Below, in pieces: positions 1-6,229 of a DNA stretch of 6,567 bases. Origin of the DNA: Lachnospiraceae bacterium UBA2734 (lineage in GTDB: Bacteria; Bacillota; Clostridia; Lachnospirales; Lachnospiraceae); contig DEKA01000053.1 of NCBI GenBank assembly GCA_002353635.1, forward strand, positions 766-7,332. The letters are read 5' to 3'. A program made the translations under genes and the position numbers. Numbering within the stretch: position 1 is the first letter of the stretch; the number at the start of each line of letters is the position of its first letter. Under the pieces are notes generated by a model. It did no database searches and was not told the DNA's origin. It saw only the letters and a program-made list of their open reading frames with translations.

Positions 1-1611
1 CTGAAAAATCAGATCAATACCGGCCGAATCGGCCACAGCTATCTCTTCTGCGGGACGAGAGGAACGGGCAAGACGACCATCGCAAAGATCTTTGCCCGCG
101 CGGTGAACTGCGAGCATCCCGTGGACGGCAGCCCCTGCGGGGAGTGCGCCTCCTGCAGGGCGATTGCAGAGGACGCAAGCCTCAATGTGGTTGAAATGGA
201 TGCAGCGTCCCACAACGGCGTCGACGATATCAGGGGCATTATCGACCAGGTTGCCTATTCGCCGACGCAGGGCCGCTACAGAGTCTTCATTATCGATGAG
301 GTGCATATGCTGAGCACAGCGGCCTTCAATGCACTTTTGAAGACGCTTGAGGAGCCCCCGGCCTACGCTATTTTCATTCTGGCGACGACAGAGCCGAACA
401 AGCTCCCGCTCACGATTCTCTCGAGATGTCAGCGCTACGACTTCGGCCGCCTCTCCGTGAAGACGATTGCGGACAGACTCCGGTATGTCGCACAGAAGGA
501 AGGACTTAAGGCGGAGGATAAGGCACTCCGCTATATCGCTTCGGCGGCGGACGGCTCGATGCGCGACGGCCTCTCCCTTCTTGATCAGTGCAACGCGTTC
601 AGTTACGGAGAGGGGGAGCTGACTTATGACAGGACGCTGGAGATCCTCGGCGCTGTGGACACGCGCGTCTTCAGCAGCATGTACCGCTGCATCCACAAGG
701 CGGATGTCAGGGGAGCACTGAAAATCCTCGACGACATCCTCGTGGGAGGCAGGGAGCTGGTGCAGTTCGTCACGGACTACATCGGTTACCTGCGGAATGT
801 CATGCTTCTTCGGGCCTCGGAGGAGACTGCGGACAGCCTGGATGTGTCGTCCGACAACCTGGAACTTATCCGTGAGGACGCACAGATGTCGGAGACGGAG
901 GAGATTATCCGTGAGATCGAAGTTTTTTCACGGCTCACGGAGCAGATCCGCTACTCATCCAACAGGCGGATCCTCACGGAGACGGCAATTATCCGCCTCT
1001 GCGAGCCCTCCATGAATGTCAGCAGGGATACAGAGGGAGAAATCCTCAGCCTGCAGGAGAGAGTCAGAGTTCTGGAAGAGCGCCTTGTCGAACAGGAGAA
1101 GTTGCTGCAGCAGGGTGCCTTTTCCGGCAGCTATGCGGGAGGAAATGCAGGCGCGGTGCCTGCATCGCCCGGCCGGGCCAGGCCTTCAGCGGGCGCAGAT
1201 GACGCATCCGGAGAGGGCACTGCACAGAATGGAACAGTGCCGAAGCGCCGGCCGGTTCTGCCCGATGCTATTCCTGAAGAGGTGCAGCAGGTGGCACGCA
1301 GGTGGGGAAGCCTTGTCGCGAACATCCCGCCTGAGCGGCACCTTATGAAAATCTATCTGCTCGGCGCAAAGCCGACGGTAGATGAGAACGGGCAGCTCCT
1401 CATTGTCTTTGAAAATTACGTGTACGCCGTCCATTTCACCGGCAGCAGCCAGGAGGCACAGCAGTACAGGGAATATCTGGAAAATTATATCAGCACCGCG
1501 GTCGGCAGACACGTGCACATCGGGTACAAAGAACTTGACAATGGTGCTAAATTCTCGGACAATTATGTAGATATTCAAAAGTCAGTGAATATGAAGATCG
1601 AGCAGGAATAA
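1..1611 (+). CDS. dnaX: DNA polymerase III subunit gamma/tau (5' partial)
   Basis: Clamp-loader ATPase subunit of the replicative polymerase; it loads the beta sliding clamp and tethers the polymerase cores. The frame is open from base 1, so the true start lies upstream; by comparison with the family about 25-30 N-terminal residues are missing, leaving 536. Residue numbers here count from base 1. Seen: Walker A GTRGTGKTT (18-26), four zinc-binding cysteines (C37, C46, C49, C52), Walker B VFIIDEVH (95-102), sensor 1 ATTEPNK (128-134), the SRC arginine-finger motif (141-143) and sensor 2 GSMRDG (185-190). A collar domain follows, then a Gly/Ala/Pro-rich linker (about 375-420) and a C-terminal tau-type domain. 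I saw no A-rich slippery heptamer for a programmed frameshift, so a single full-length product is expected. The GTG at 103 is internal: starting there would remove Walker A. It heads the ybaB-recR cluster. Identification is secure. Confidence 0.97.
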   Translation: MKNQINTGRIGHSYLFCGTRGTGKTTIAKIFARAVNCEHPVDGSPCGECASCRAIAEDASLNVVEMDAASHNGVDDIRGIIDQVAYSPTQGRYRVFIIDEVHMLSTAAFNALLKTLEEPPAYAIFILATTEPNKLPLTILSRCQRYDFGRLSVKTIADRLRYVAQKEGLKAEDKALRYIASAADGSMRDGLSLLDQCNAFSYGEGELTYDRTLEILGAVDTRVFSSMYRCIHKADVRGALKILDDILVGGRELVQFVTDYIGYLRNVMLLRASEETADSLDVSSDNLELIREDAQMSETEEIIREIEVFSRLTEQIRYSSNRRILTETAIIRLCEPSMNVSRDTEGEILSLQERVRVLEERLVEQEKLLQQGAFSGSYAGGNAGAVPASPGRARPSAGADDASGEGTAQNGTVPKRRPVLPDAIPEEVQQVARRWGSLVANIPPERHLMKIYLLGAKPTVDENGQLLIVFENYVYAVHFTGSSQEAQQYREYLENYISTAVGRHVHIGYKELDNGAKFSDNYVDIQKSVNMKIEQE

Positions 1612-1633
1612 CGGCTGAATGAATGCCGTTTAT
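1610..1633 (+). terminator. Weak hairpin after dnaX, possible attenuator
   Basis: A 6-bp stem (AACGGC 1610-1615 with GCCGTT 1625-1630) with a 9-nt loop begins inside the dnaX stop codon and is followed by TATC. The stem is short and the U-tract poor, so it may attenuate transcription or be an RNA-processing site rather than fully terminate it. The right arm and tail, GCCGTTTATCA, recur exactly after galM (3871-3881). Confidence 0.4.
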
Positions 1634-1656
1634 CATCTTACGGAGGAAAAGATACA

Positions 1657-1989
1657 GTGAGCAGAAGAGGCGGCTTTCAGGGCGGCGGTATGCCCGGCAA
1701 CATGAATAATCTGATCAGGCAGGCACAGCGCATGCAGAACCAGATGCAGGAGAACAAGGCGAAGCTCGATGAAGAGGAGTTCACCGCTTCTGCAGGCGGC
1801 GGCGCCGTGAAGGTGACAGTGACCGGCGCAAAGACAGTCAAGAGCATCGAGATCGCCAGGGAAGCGGTTGATCCGGAGGATGTGGAGACACTTCAGGATC
1901 TTGTGACTGCGGCTGTGAACGAGGCCATGAAGCTGGTCGATGCAGAGAGCGAGAAGCTCTTCGGCGGTCTCGCCGGGGGGCTGATGTAA
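1657..1989 (+). CDS. ybaB: YbaB/EbfC family nucleoid-associated protein
   Basis: Small dimeric DNA-binding protein of the YbaB/EbfC (YaaK) family, thought to act in nucleoid organisation and linked by gene order to DnaX and RecR. The 110-residue length is typical. The N-terminus is Gly/Arg-rich (about 1-14), followed by a long amphipathic helix (NMNNLIRQAQRMQNQMQ, from residue 16) and the family core, in which GGGAVKVTVTG and the acidic IAREAVDPEDVETLQDLV segment stand out. The GTG start at 1657 is chosen because GGAGG at 1642-1646 lies 10 nt upstream and because homologues carry a Gly-rich N-terminus before the MNNL segment. An in-frame ATG at 1690 would lose that part. The gene lies 45 nt after dnaX and 6 nt before recR. 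Its precise cellular role in Bacillota is not settled. Confidence 0.95.
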   Translation: MSRRGGFQGGGMPGNMNNLIRQAQRMQNQMQENKAKLDEEEFTASAGGGAVKVTVTGAKTVKSIEIAREAVDPEDVETLQDLVTAAVNEAMKLVDAESEKLFGGLAGGLM

Positions 1990-1995
1990 CCCTTT

Positions 1996-2595
1996 ATGAA
2001 GCTTTACAGCGGACATATCAATCGTCTTATTGACGAGTTAGCGGCGCTGCCCGGCATTGGTAACAAATCGGCGCAGCGCCTTGCTTTTTATATTATCGGG
2101 ATGTCGAAGGAGCGGGCGGAGCGCCTCTCGCAGGCCATACTCGATGCCAGAGCCAATGTGCATTACTGCAGATACTGCCAGAATCTCACAGACACGGATG
2201 TCTGTCCGATCTGCGGCGATCCCGGAAGGGACCACAGCACCATTATGGTTGTGGAGAACCCGCAGGATCTTGCGGCCTATGAAAAGACCGGGAGGTACGA
2301 GGGCGTCTATCACGTTCTCCACGGTGCAATCTCTCCGATGCTGGGGATCGGTCCGGATGACATCCGCATCAAGGAGCTGCTGGAGCGTCTGAAGGACGAC
2401 ACTGTAAAGGAAGTCATCATTGCCACGAATTCCAGCCTTGAAGGCGAGACGACAGCGATGTACATCAGCAAGCTCATCAAGCCGCTCGGCATCAAGGTGA
2501 CAAGAATTGCGAGCGGTGTTCCTGTGGGCGGCGATCTTGAGTATATCGATGAGGTGACGCTCCTCAGGGCATTGGAGGGGAGAACCGAGATCTGA
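1996..2595 (+). CDS. recR: Recombination mediator protein RecR
   Basis: RecR works with RecO (and RecF) to load RecA onto SSB-coated single-stranded DNA in gap repair. The 199 residues match the usual full length. Seen in order: an N-terminal helix-hairpin-helix segment (LPGIGNKSAQRLAFYI, 18-33); a C4 zinc finger (C58, C61, C70, C73); a Toprim domain beginning STIMVVENPQDLAAYE with the conserved Glu87; the HVLHGAISPMLGIGPDDI segment; and the C-terminal TRIASGVPVGGDLEYIDEVTL Walker-B-like region. The ATG at 1996 gives the standard N-terminus. Its upstream sequence has only a run of six G (1975-1980), 15 nt away. With the ybaB stop just 6 nt before, translation is probably coupled to ybaB. The gene appears intact. 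Confidence 0.97.
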   Translation: MKLYSGHINRLIDELAALPGIGNKSAQRLAFYIIGMSKERAERLSQAILDARANVHYCRYCQNLTDTDVCPICGDPGRDHSTIMVVENPQDLAAYEKTGRYEGVYHVLHGAISPMLGIGPDDIRIKELLERLKDDTVKEVIIATNSSLEGETTAMYISKLIKPLGIKVTRIASGVPVGGDLEYIDEVTLLRALEGRTEI

Positions 2596-2640
2596 CCGCG
2601 CACTGTTCGAGCGGCCATGGAAAGGGGAAACGGCAAAGTT

Positions 2641-2676
2641 CAATCCGGCCGGCTCTGCTGCAGCCGCCGGCGATTG
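2641..2676 (+). other. GC-rich hairpin in the recR-galM gap
   Basis: Imperfect stem in the 179-nt gap between recR and galM. Bases 2645-2653 (CCGGCCGGC) pair with 2663-2670 (GCCGCCGG) with one bulged C, and CAAT (2641-2644) can pair with ATTG (2673-2676) as an outer helix. The loop is 9 nt. No T-run follows, so it is not a standard intrinsic terminator; it could be an attenuator, an RNA-stability element or chance in GC-rich DNA. I found no convincing promoter for galM in this gap, only a weak CAGACA-18-GATATT pair at 2723-2752. Confidence 0.35.
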
Positions 2677-2774
2677 GGAAGTACGAAACGCAGCAGATCT
2701 GCGGAAGAGGTGTTGTTTTCAGCAGACAGGCGCTTCTGAAGGAACAGATATTCAGTAAAAGGGTAGGGGGCAGA

Positions 2775-3830
2775 ATGAGCGTAAAGAGAGAAGAATTCGG
2801 GGTAACAGAAAACGGTGAACAGGTCAATGCGTATATTGTCGACAACGGAAAGATCAGTTTCCGTGTGATCGACTATGGCGCTGCACTGGTCAATGTGGTG
2901 GTGCCGGATGCGCTTGGCAGAAAGGCCGATGTTGCGCTTGGCTGGAATGATGTGCACGGCTATGAGCACAACCATGGATTTATGGGCGCCCTTGTGGGAC
3001 CCAGCTGCAACAGAATCGCCGGTGCGGAGTTTGAGATTGACGGAAAAGAAATCCATCTGCCCGTCAACGACGGCCCGAACAACCTGCACACAGACAAGGA
3101 GCACGGTCTGAACCGCAGAATGTGGAAGGCACTGCCCGGAGAAGACTTTGTTATGTTTTCCATTCATCTGGACGACGGGGATCTGTGTCTGCCGGGGAAC
3201 CGGGAGATCTGCGTGACATACTCTGTCCTTGATGACGACGGCGTCCAGATTCACTATCATGCGACCTCTGACCAGAAGACGATTTTCAATTTTACGAATC
3301 ACTCCTACTGGAATCTGGACGGGCATGCAGCCGGCAGCATTCTCAGAACAAGGCTGCAGCTGAACTGCTCACATTTCACGCCGGTGCGCGAGGGATCGAT
3401 TCCGACGGGCGAGATCAGAGCGGTAGCGGGGACACCTTTTGACTTCACACAGCCGAAGGAGATCGGCCGCGATATCGATGCAGATGACCCTCAGCTCGCG
3501 ATTACAGGCGGATATGACCACAATTTCTGCATTGACGGCTATGACGGCGAGGGGACGATCTGCCTTGCAGCAAGGGCGCAGGGTCCTGCGAGCGGACGCG
3601 TCATGGAGGTACAGACGAATACGCCCGGCGTGCAGTTCTACACGGCCAATTTCCTGAACAATGCAGGATGCAAGGAGGGGAGGACCTACGGCCCCAGGGA
3701 GGCGTTCTGCCTGGAGACACAGTTCTATCCTGATTCTGTGCACCACAGTAATTTTCCGCAGCCGATCTTTGGCGGCGATACGGTGTACGACACAATCACT
3801 ATTTACCGTTTTCCCACAGGCAAGGCCTGA
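2775..3830 (+). CDS. galM: Aldose 1-epimerase (galactose mutarotase)
   Basis: Cytoplasmic enzyme that interconverts alpha and beta anomers of galactose or glucose, feeding the Leloir pathway. The 351 residues match the family. Seen: N79-R80 and the NNLH segment with H105 in the substrate-binding region; the catalytic His176 in NHSYWNLDGH; PFDF (221-224); GGYDHNF with Asp248; QTNTPGVQFYTANFL (280-294); and the catalytic base Glu314 in LETQFYPDSVHH. The family's usual LHGG after H105 is LHTDKEHG here, a modest departure next to the active site. The ATG at 2775 follows a purine-rich GGTAGGGGG (2762-2770). No Leloir-pathway kinase or uridylyltransferase lies beside it, so it may be a housekeeping mutarotase or act on another aldose. 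The family is secure; the exact sugar is not determined. Confidence 0.93.
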   Translation: MSVKREEFGVTENGEQVNAYIVDNGKISFRVIDYGAALVNVVVPDALGRKADVALGWNDVHGYEHNHGFMGALVGPSCNRIAGAEFEIDGKEIHLPVNDGPNNLHTDKEHGLNRRMWKALPGEDFVMFSIHLDDGDLCLPGNREICVTYSVLDDDGVQIHYHATSDQKTIFNFTNHSYWNLDGHAAGSILRTRLQLNCSHFTPVREGSIPTGEIRAVAGTPFDFTQPKEIGRDIDADDPQLAITGGYDHNFCIDGYDGEGTICLAARAQGPASGRVMEVQTNTPGVQFYTANFLNNAGCKEGRTYGPREAFCLETQFYPDSVHHSNFPQPIFGGDTVYDTITIYRFPTGKA

Positions 3831-3856
3831 AAATAATGCTGAGACTATATTTTCAG
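3827..3856 (+). other. Inverted repeat spanning the galM stop codon
   Basis: A perfect 9-bp inverted repeat, CTGAAAATA (3827-3835) and TATTTTCAG (3848-3856), separated by 12 nt. The left arm contains the galM TGA stop. It is AT-rich and could be a weak bidirectional terminator, an RNA 3' end-protection hairpin or an operator-like palindrome. No factor can be named. Confidence 0.4.
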
Positions 3857-3879
3857 ACGGCAGCATCGGTGCCGTTTAT
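3857..3879 (+). terminator. Possible terminator hairpin after galM
   Basis: A 6-bp stem ACGGCA (3857-3862) with TGCCGT (3870-3875) and a 7-nt loop, extendable by a G-U and an A-U pair, followed by TTATC. It abuts the preceding inverted repeat. Its right arm and tail match those of the hairpin after dnaX, which suggests a shared 3' end signal. The U-tract is short. Confidence 0.45.
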
Positions 3880-3914
3880 CAGCGGCCTGATTCGATCGGG
3901 AAAGCAGCATATCG

Positions 3915-3945
3915 GCGGTTCCATGCAGGTGGAACCGCTTCTTTG
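3915..3945 (+). terminator. Probable intrinsic terminator between galM and DUF5711 gene
   Basis: A perfect 9-bp GC-rich stem GCGGTTCCA (3915-3923) with TGGAACCGC (3930-3938), a 6-nt loop and then TTCTTTG. This is the best terminator-like structure among the genes. It ends only 18 nt before the next start codon, so it could also affect initiation of the downstream gene. Confidence 0.6.
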
Positions 3946-3956
3946 AATATCTGCAG

Positions 3957-5279
3957 ATGGCAGTAATCAAATTCAGAAAGCCTGGCAGCAACCTGCCGGA
4001 TGCACAGGACAATGACTATGAAGGACTCTACTCCGCCGGAAGTAAAGACGGCGGGGGGGAGGAAGAGAGGGAGGCCGCACCGCAGCGCAGAGGAAGTGCT
4101 GTGCGGTCTGTTTTGCGTACTCTCCTTGCGGCGGGTTCGGTTGTCCTTCTGATCGCTCTTATTTTCATTCAGTCAAAGGTCAGGGTCTTTACGAGTGCAA
4201 CCTATTCGAAAATTGCTGATCTGACCGGAGATTCAAACGCACAGTACATGGCGCTTGGCAGCAGCATCGTCTCTTACAGCCGCGATGGGGCGAGCTGTAT
4301 GGATGTGCACGGCAAAAAAATCTGGAGTGTATCGTACGAATTCCAGAAACCGCTGACGGCCGCGGCGGGCAGCATTCTTGCCATTGCGGATTACAACGGA
4401 AATGAGATCCATATTCTCGGCGCTGACGGAGAGATTGGAAAGGTTGATACAGGAAAACCTATCCGCATGATCGCCGCTTCGGAGAGCGGAGAGGTGGCTG
4501 CCGTCCTCGAGGACAGCGATGTCACATGGATCTATCTGTACTCACAAAAAGGGGAGACCATCGCGTATTTTAAGACGACGATGGCACAGTCCGGGTATCC
4601 GCTGGCCGTTGCCATTTCGCCGAACGGAGAAGTGGTCGGCGTCTCTCACCTGACGATCGGAACCCAGACGCCGCAGACGAGCATTGCTTTCTATAATTTC
4701 GGCGCAGTGGGAGCAAACTCCGTTGAAAACAACGTGAGCGGCTTCAACTATGACAATGAGGTTTTTCCCTATCTGAGGTATGTGGGGGAGAACACTATGG
4801 CGGCAGTCTCAGACCGGCGCATTGCCTTTTTTACCGGGAAGGAAATTCCGGAGAGCGGGGCAAATGCCATGTTCAACGCAGAGGTGCAGGGGGTCTTTGC
4901 AGGCGGCAGCTATACAGGTGTTCTCTTTGCAAACTCAGCGGGTGGATCTGCGGATGATGCTGCGGACAATAAGGCAGCGGGCGCGTCTTCTCCGAATGCA
5001 TCGGGGCAGAGCAGCGCATACAGACTGAGAATTTATAACAATTCGGGAAATGTCATCAGTGAGATTCCCTTCTCCTTGGAGTACTCGGACATTCTGATCA
5101 GCGGGGAGAGGGTCATTGTCTACAATGCGCAAAGACTTCAGATCTATTCTCTGAGTGGGAATCTCCGCTACGACGGCGAATTCAGGACAGATGTGAAGGC
5201 AGTTATTCCGGATGCAGATTCGGCCACTAAGCTTGTGCTGATTGAGGAGAAGAAGGCGGAACTGATGACGCTTGAGTAA
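3957..5279 (+). CDS. DUF5711 family membrane-anchored protein
   Basis: 440-residue protein of unknown function that I recognise as DUF5711, a family found mainly in Lachnospiraceae and related Clostridia. It has a charged cytoplasmic N-terminal tail (1-50) beginning MAVIKFRKPG, one transmembrane helix (about 55-71, LLAAGSVVLLIALIFIQ) and a roughly 365-residue outer domain. This domain has recurring short beta-strand patterns suggesting a beta-propeller-like fold. Family-typical segments are SYSRDGASCMD (from about 107), VLEDSDVTWIYLY (from 183) and TTMAQSGYPLAVAISPNGE (from 207). A low-complexity Ser/Ala/Gly/Asp insert lies at about 325-351. The start lacks a clear Shine-Dalgarno: a hairpin ends 18 nt upstream. 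A G7 run (4053-4059) and an A7 run (4314-4320) lie in the coding sequence. It is followed after 18 nt by cvpA. Topology and fold are inferred. Confidence 0.85.
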   Translation: MAVIKFRKPGSNLPDAQDNDYEGLYSAGSKDGGGEEEREAAPQRRGSAVRSVLRTLLAAGSVVLLIALIFIQSKVRVFTSATYSKIADLTGDSNAQYMALGSSIVSYSRDGASCMDVHGKKIWSVSYEFQKPLTAAAGSILAIADYNGNEIHILGADGEIGKVDTGKPIRMIAASESGEVAAVLEDSDVTWIYLYSQKGETIAYFKTTMAQSGYPLAVAISPNGEVVGVSHLTIGTQTPQTSIAFYNFGAVGANSVENNVSGFNYDNEVFPYLRYVGENTMAAVSDRRIAFFTGKEIPESGANAMFNAEVQGVFAGGSYTGVLFANSAGGSADDAADNKAAGASSPNASGQSSAYRLRIYNNSGNVISEIPFSLEYSDILISGERVIVYNAQRLQIYSLSGNLRYDGEFRTDVKAVIPDADSATKLVLIEEKKAELMTLE

Positions 5280-5294
5280 GAGAGGCGGTTACTC
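5274..5294 (+). promoter_or_regulatory. Hairpin displaying the cvpA ribosome binding site in its loop
   Basis: GAGTAA (5274-5279, covering the DUF5711 stop) can pair with TTACTC (5289-5294). The 9-nt loop GAGAGGCGG contains the purine-rich Shine-Dalgarno sequence for the ATG at 5298. The stem is only 6 bp and AT-containing, so a ribosome finishing the upstream gene would melt it; translational coupling is a plausible consequence. Confidence 0.35.
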
Positions 5295-5297
5295 TGC

Positions 5298-5687
5298 ATG
5301 AATATTTATCTGATTGGTATTGTCGTCATTTCACTGCTCATCATGATCGCCAGCATGACGCATGGTTTCAACAGGGGGTTCGCGAAGACGCTCAGCTCCC
5401 TTCTTTCTCTGATTGTCTCGATTGCAGTTATTCTCCTGCTCTCTGCACTTGTGCAGGGACTCCGGGGCGGAAGCTTTTCAGGCACTGTGCTGGGCTTTGT
5501 GCTGCTGGTCATTCTGGGCATTCTCTATCGGTTTGTCCATATCTTCATGGTATCTGTTAATTTCATTGCAAAGCTTCCTCTGATCCGGTGGATTGATAGT
5601 GCACTCGGGCTTGTCGCCGGATTTGCGGAGGGGTTCCTGATTCTGTATATCATTGAATATTTTCTGCGGCATTATTTGCTGGTGTGA
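5298..5687 (+). CDS. CvpA family integral membrane protein (short)
   Basis: 129-residue, very hydrophobic protein with about four predicted membrane helices (roughly 3-20, 33-52, 62-82, 101-122). The pattern fits CvpA: a G-F-x-R-G-F turn (23-28) followed by TLSSLLSLIVSIAV, and near the C-terminus LPLIRWIDSALGLVAGFAEG (93-112), which matches the family's LP-x-I-x-W-x-(D/N)-x-x-x-G repeat. CvpA of E. coli is needed for colicin V production; its general role is unclear, with envelope homeostasis often proposed. At 129 residues it is shorter than the roughly 160-200 usual for CvpA, mainly lacking a hydrophilic C-terminal tail. The ATG at 5298 follows AGAGGCGG. Cotranscription with the DUF5711 gene suggests a shared envelope role, but this is inference. 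Confidence 0.8.
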   Translation: MNIYLIGIVVISLLIMIASMTHGFNRGFAKTLSSLLSLIVSIAVILLLSALVQGLRGGSFSGTVLGFVLLVILGILYRFVHIFMVSVNFIAKLPLIRWIDSALGLVAGFAEGFLILYIIEYFLRHYLLV

Positions 5688-5698
5688 GGTTGATGACG

Positions 5699-5829
5699 GG
5701 ACGGCCGGACGCAGGCGTTTTGCAGTGGCGACTTAGGAAAATAAGAGAAGGGGGCGGCCGGGCACAGGGGGGGTTACAGTATCGACTCGGGCAGAAAATA
5801 AGAGAATGGGAGGACGGCCGGACGCAGGC
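5699..5829. repeat. About 57-nt tandem repeat, nearly three copies
   Basis: The 18-mer GGACGGCCGGACGCAGGC occurs at 5699-5716 and again, identical, at 5812-5829. A middle version starts at 5752 (GGGCGGCCGGGCACAGG) and differs by three A/G transitions. Between them GAAAATAAGAGAA is present at 5737-5749 and 5794-5806, exactly 57 nt apart, with a related CAGT-N2-CGACT segment before each copy (5722-5732 and 5778-5787). Unit lengths are 53 and 60 nt. It starts 12 nt after the cvpA stop. The last copy forms the left arm of the inverted-repeat element at 5816-6059. Confidence 0.85.
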
Positions 5830-5894
5830 AGAGATGCCCCGCGCGTGACTGCTGCGCATCGATTCGCTAACCTCCATCTCGTCCTTCCGGGGCC

Positions 5895-5946
5895 GGCCCG
5901 AACTTGCCTCCCCGCTGATGCGGGGAGGCTTCGAACATGACGGGCC
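5895..5946. repeat. Hairpin I inside the inverted-repeat element
   Basis: A perfect 10-bp stem GCCTCCCCGC (5906-5915) with GCGGGGAGGC (5920-5929) and a TGAT loop, enclosed by an outer 6-bp helix GGCCCG (5895-5900) with CGGGCC (5941-5946). No T-run follows on either strand, so it is not a typical intrinsic terminator. Confidence 0.75.
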
Positions 5947-5978
5947 TCTAAGGCGCGTTCCGGAAAACGCGCCTTAGA
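5947..5978. repeat. Hairpin II inside the inverted-repeat element
   Basis: A perfect 13-bp stem, TCTAAGGCGCGTT (5947-5959) with AACGCGCCTTAGA (5966-5978), around a 6-nt loop CCGGAA. It starts directly after hairpin I, so the two could stack coaxially in a junction. No flanking T-run. Confidence 0.8.
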
Positions 5979-6060
5979 CCCCTCCAGTCCCTCACTGTCG
6001 GTAACGCGAATCAGATTGCTCGCATACACGCGCGGGGCATTCTCTGCCTGCGCCCGGCCT

Positions 6061-6142
6061 GCCGCTTGTCCGCCCCTCAGAAATCTTCTGAAACCGTCCG
6101 GTGAGCGAGCCCCGTCCGGATTTCAACAGATTTCCGAGGGGC
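6061..6142. repeat. Long-hairpin repeat, copy A
   Basis: Begins with a 23-nt leader (6061-6083; GCCGCTTGTCC then GCCCCTCAGAAA) that recurs exactly at 6224-6246. GCCCCTC (6072-6078) pairs with GAGGGGC (6136-6142). The stem continues with an A-C mismatch, AGA-rich pairs, a small internal loop (6087-6088 against 6126-6127) and then TGAAA with TTTCA. An apical helix TCCGG (6097-6101) with CCGGA (6116-6120) closes it. Paralogous to copy B. Confidence 0.75.
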
Positions 6143-6170
6143 GCCGGATGGTGGCCTTAAATATTCAACA

Positions 6171-6229
6171 CCCCATCTCGAGAATCTTCGATTCTCTTCG
6201 ATGAGGGCGTCCAGAGCGGCTCCGCCGCT
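6171..6229. repeat. Two small hairpins between the long-hairpin repeats
   Basis: The first has stem GAGAATC (6180-6186) with GATTCTC (6190-6196), loop TTC, and an outer CATC (6174-6177) with GATG (6200-6203). The second has AGCGGC (6215-6220) with GCCGCT (6224-6229) and loop TCC; its right arm is the start of the 23-nt leader of copy B. Function unknown. Confidence 0.55.

Larger units (their letters stand above)
5816..6059. repeat. 244-nt imperfect inverted-repeat element (MITE-like or structured RNA)
   Basis: Bases 5816-5847 match the reverse complement of 6027-6059 with one substitution and one single-base indel. The arms begin GGCCGG(A/G)CGCAGGCAGAG and end TGCCCCGCGCGTG. Pairing resumes inward at GATTCGC (5861-5867) with GCGAATC (6006-6012), so each arm spans about 57 nt. 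Two strong hairpins lie between the arms, giving a predicted multi-branched fold. No transposase gene or credible coding sequence lies within it. It could be a non-autonomous mobile palindrome, a structured RNA or a DNA cruciform. I could not identify a target-site duplication. Confidence 0.75.

Noticed and set aside
1..1611. Programmed -1 frameshift in dnaX producing a gamma form
   Set aside because: No A-AAA-AAG-type slippery heptamer was found, and most Bacillota make only the long form.
2640..3326. 228-codon open frame on the minus strand opposite galM
   Set aside because: It lies antisense to a clear galM with intact catalytic residues, resembles no protein family, and is expected from GC-biased codon use.
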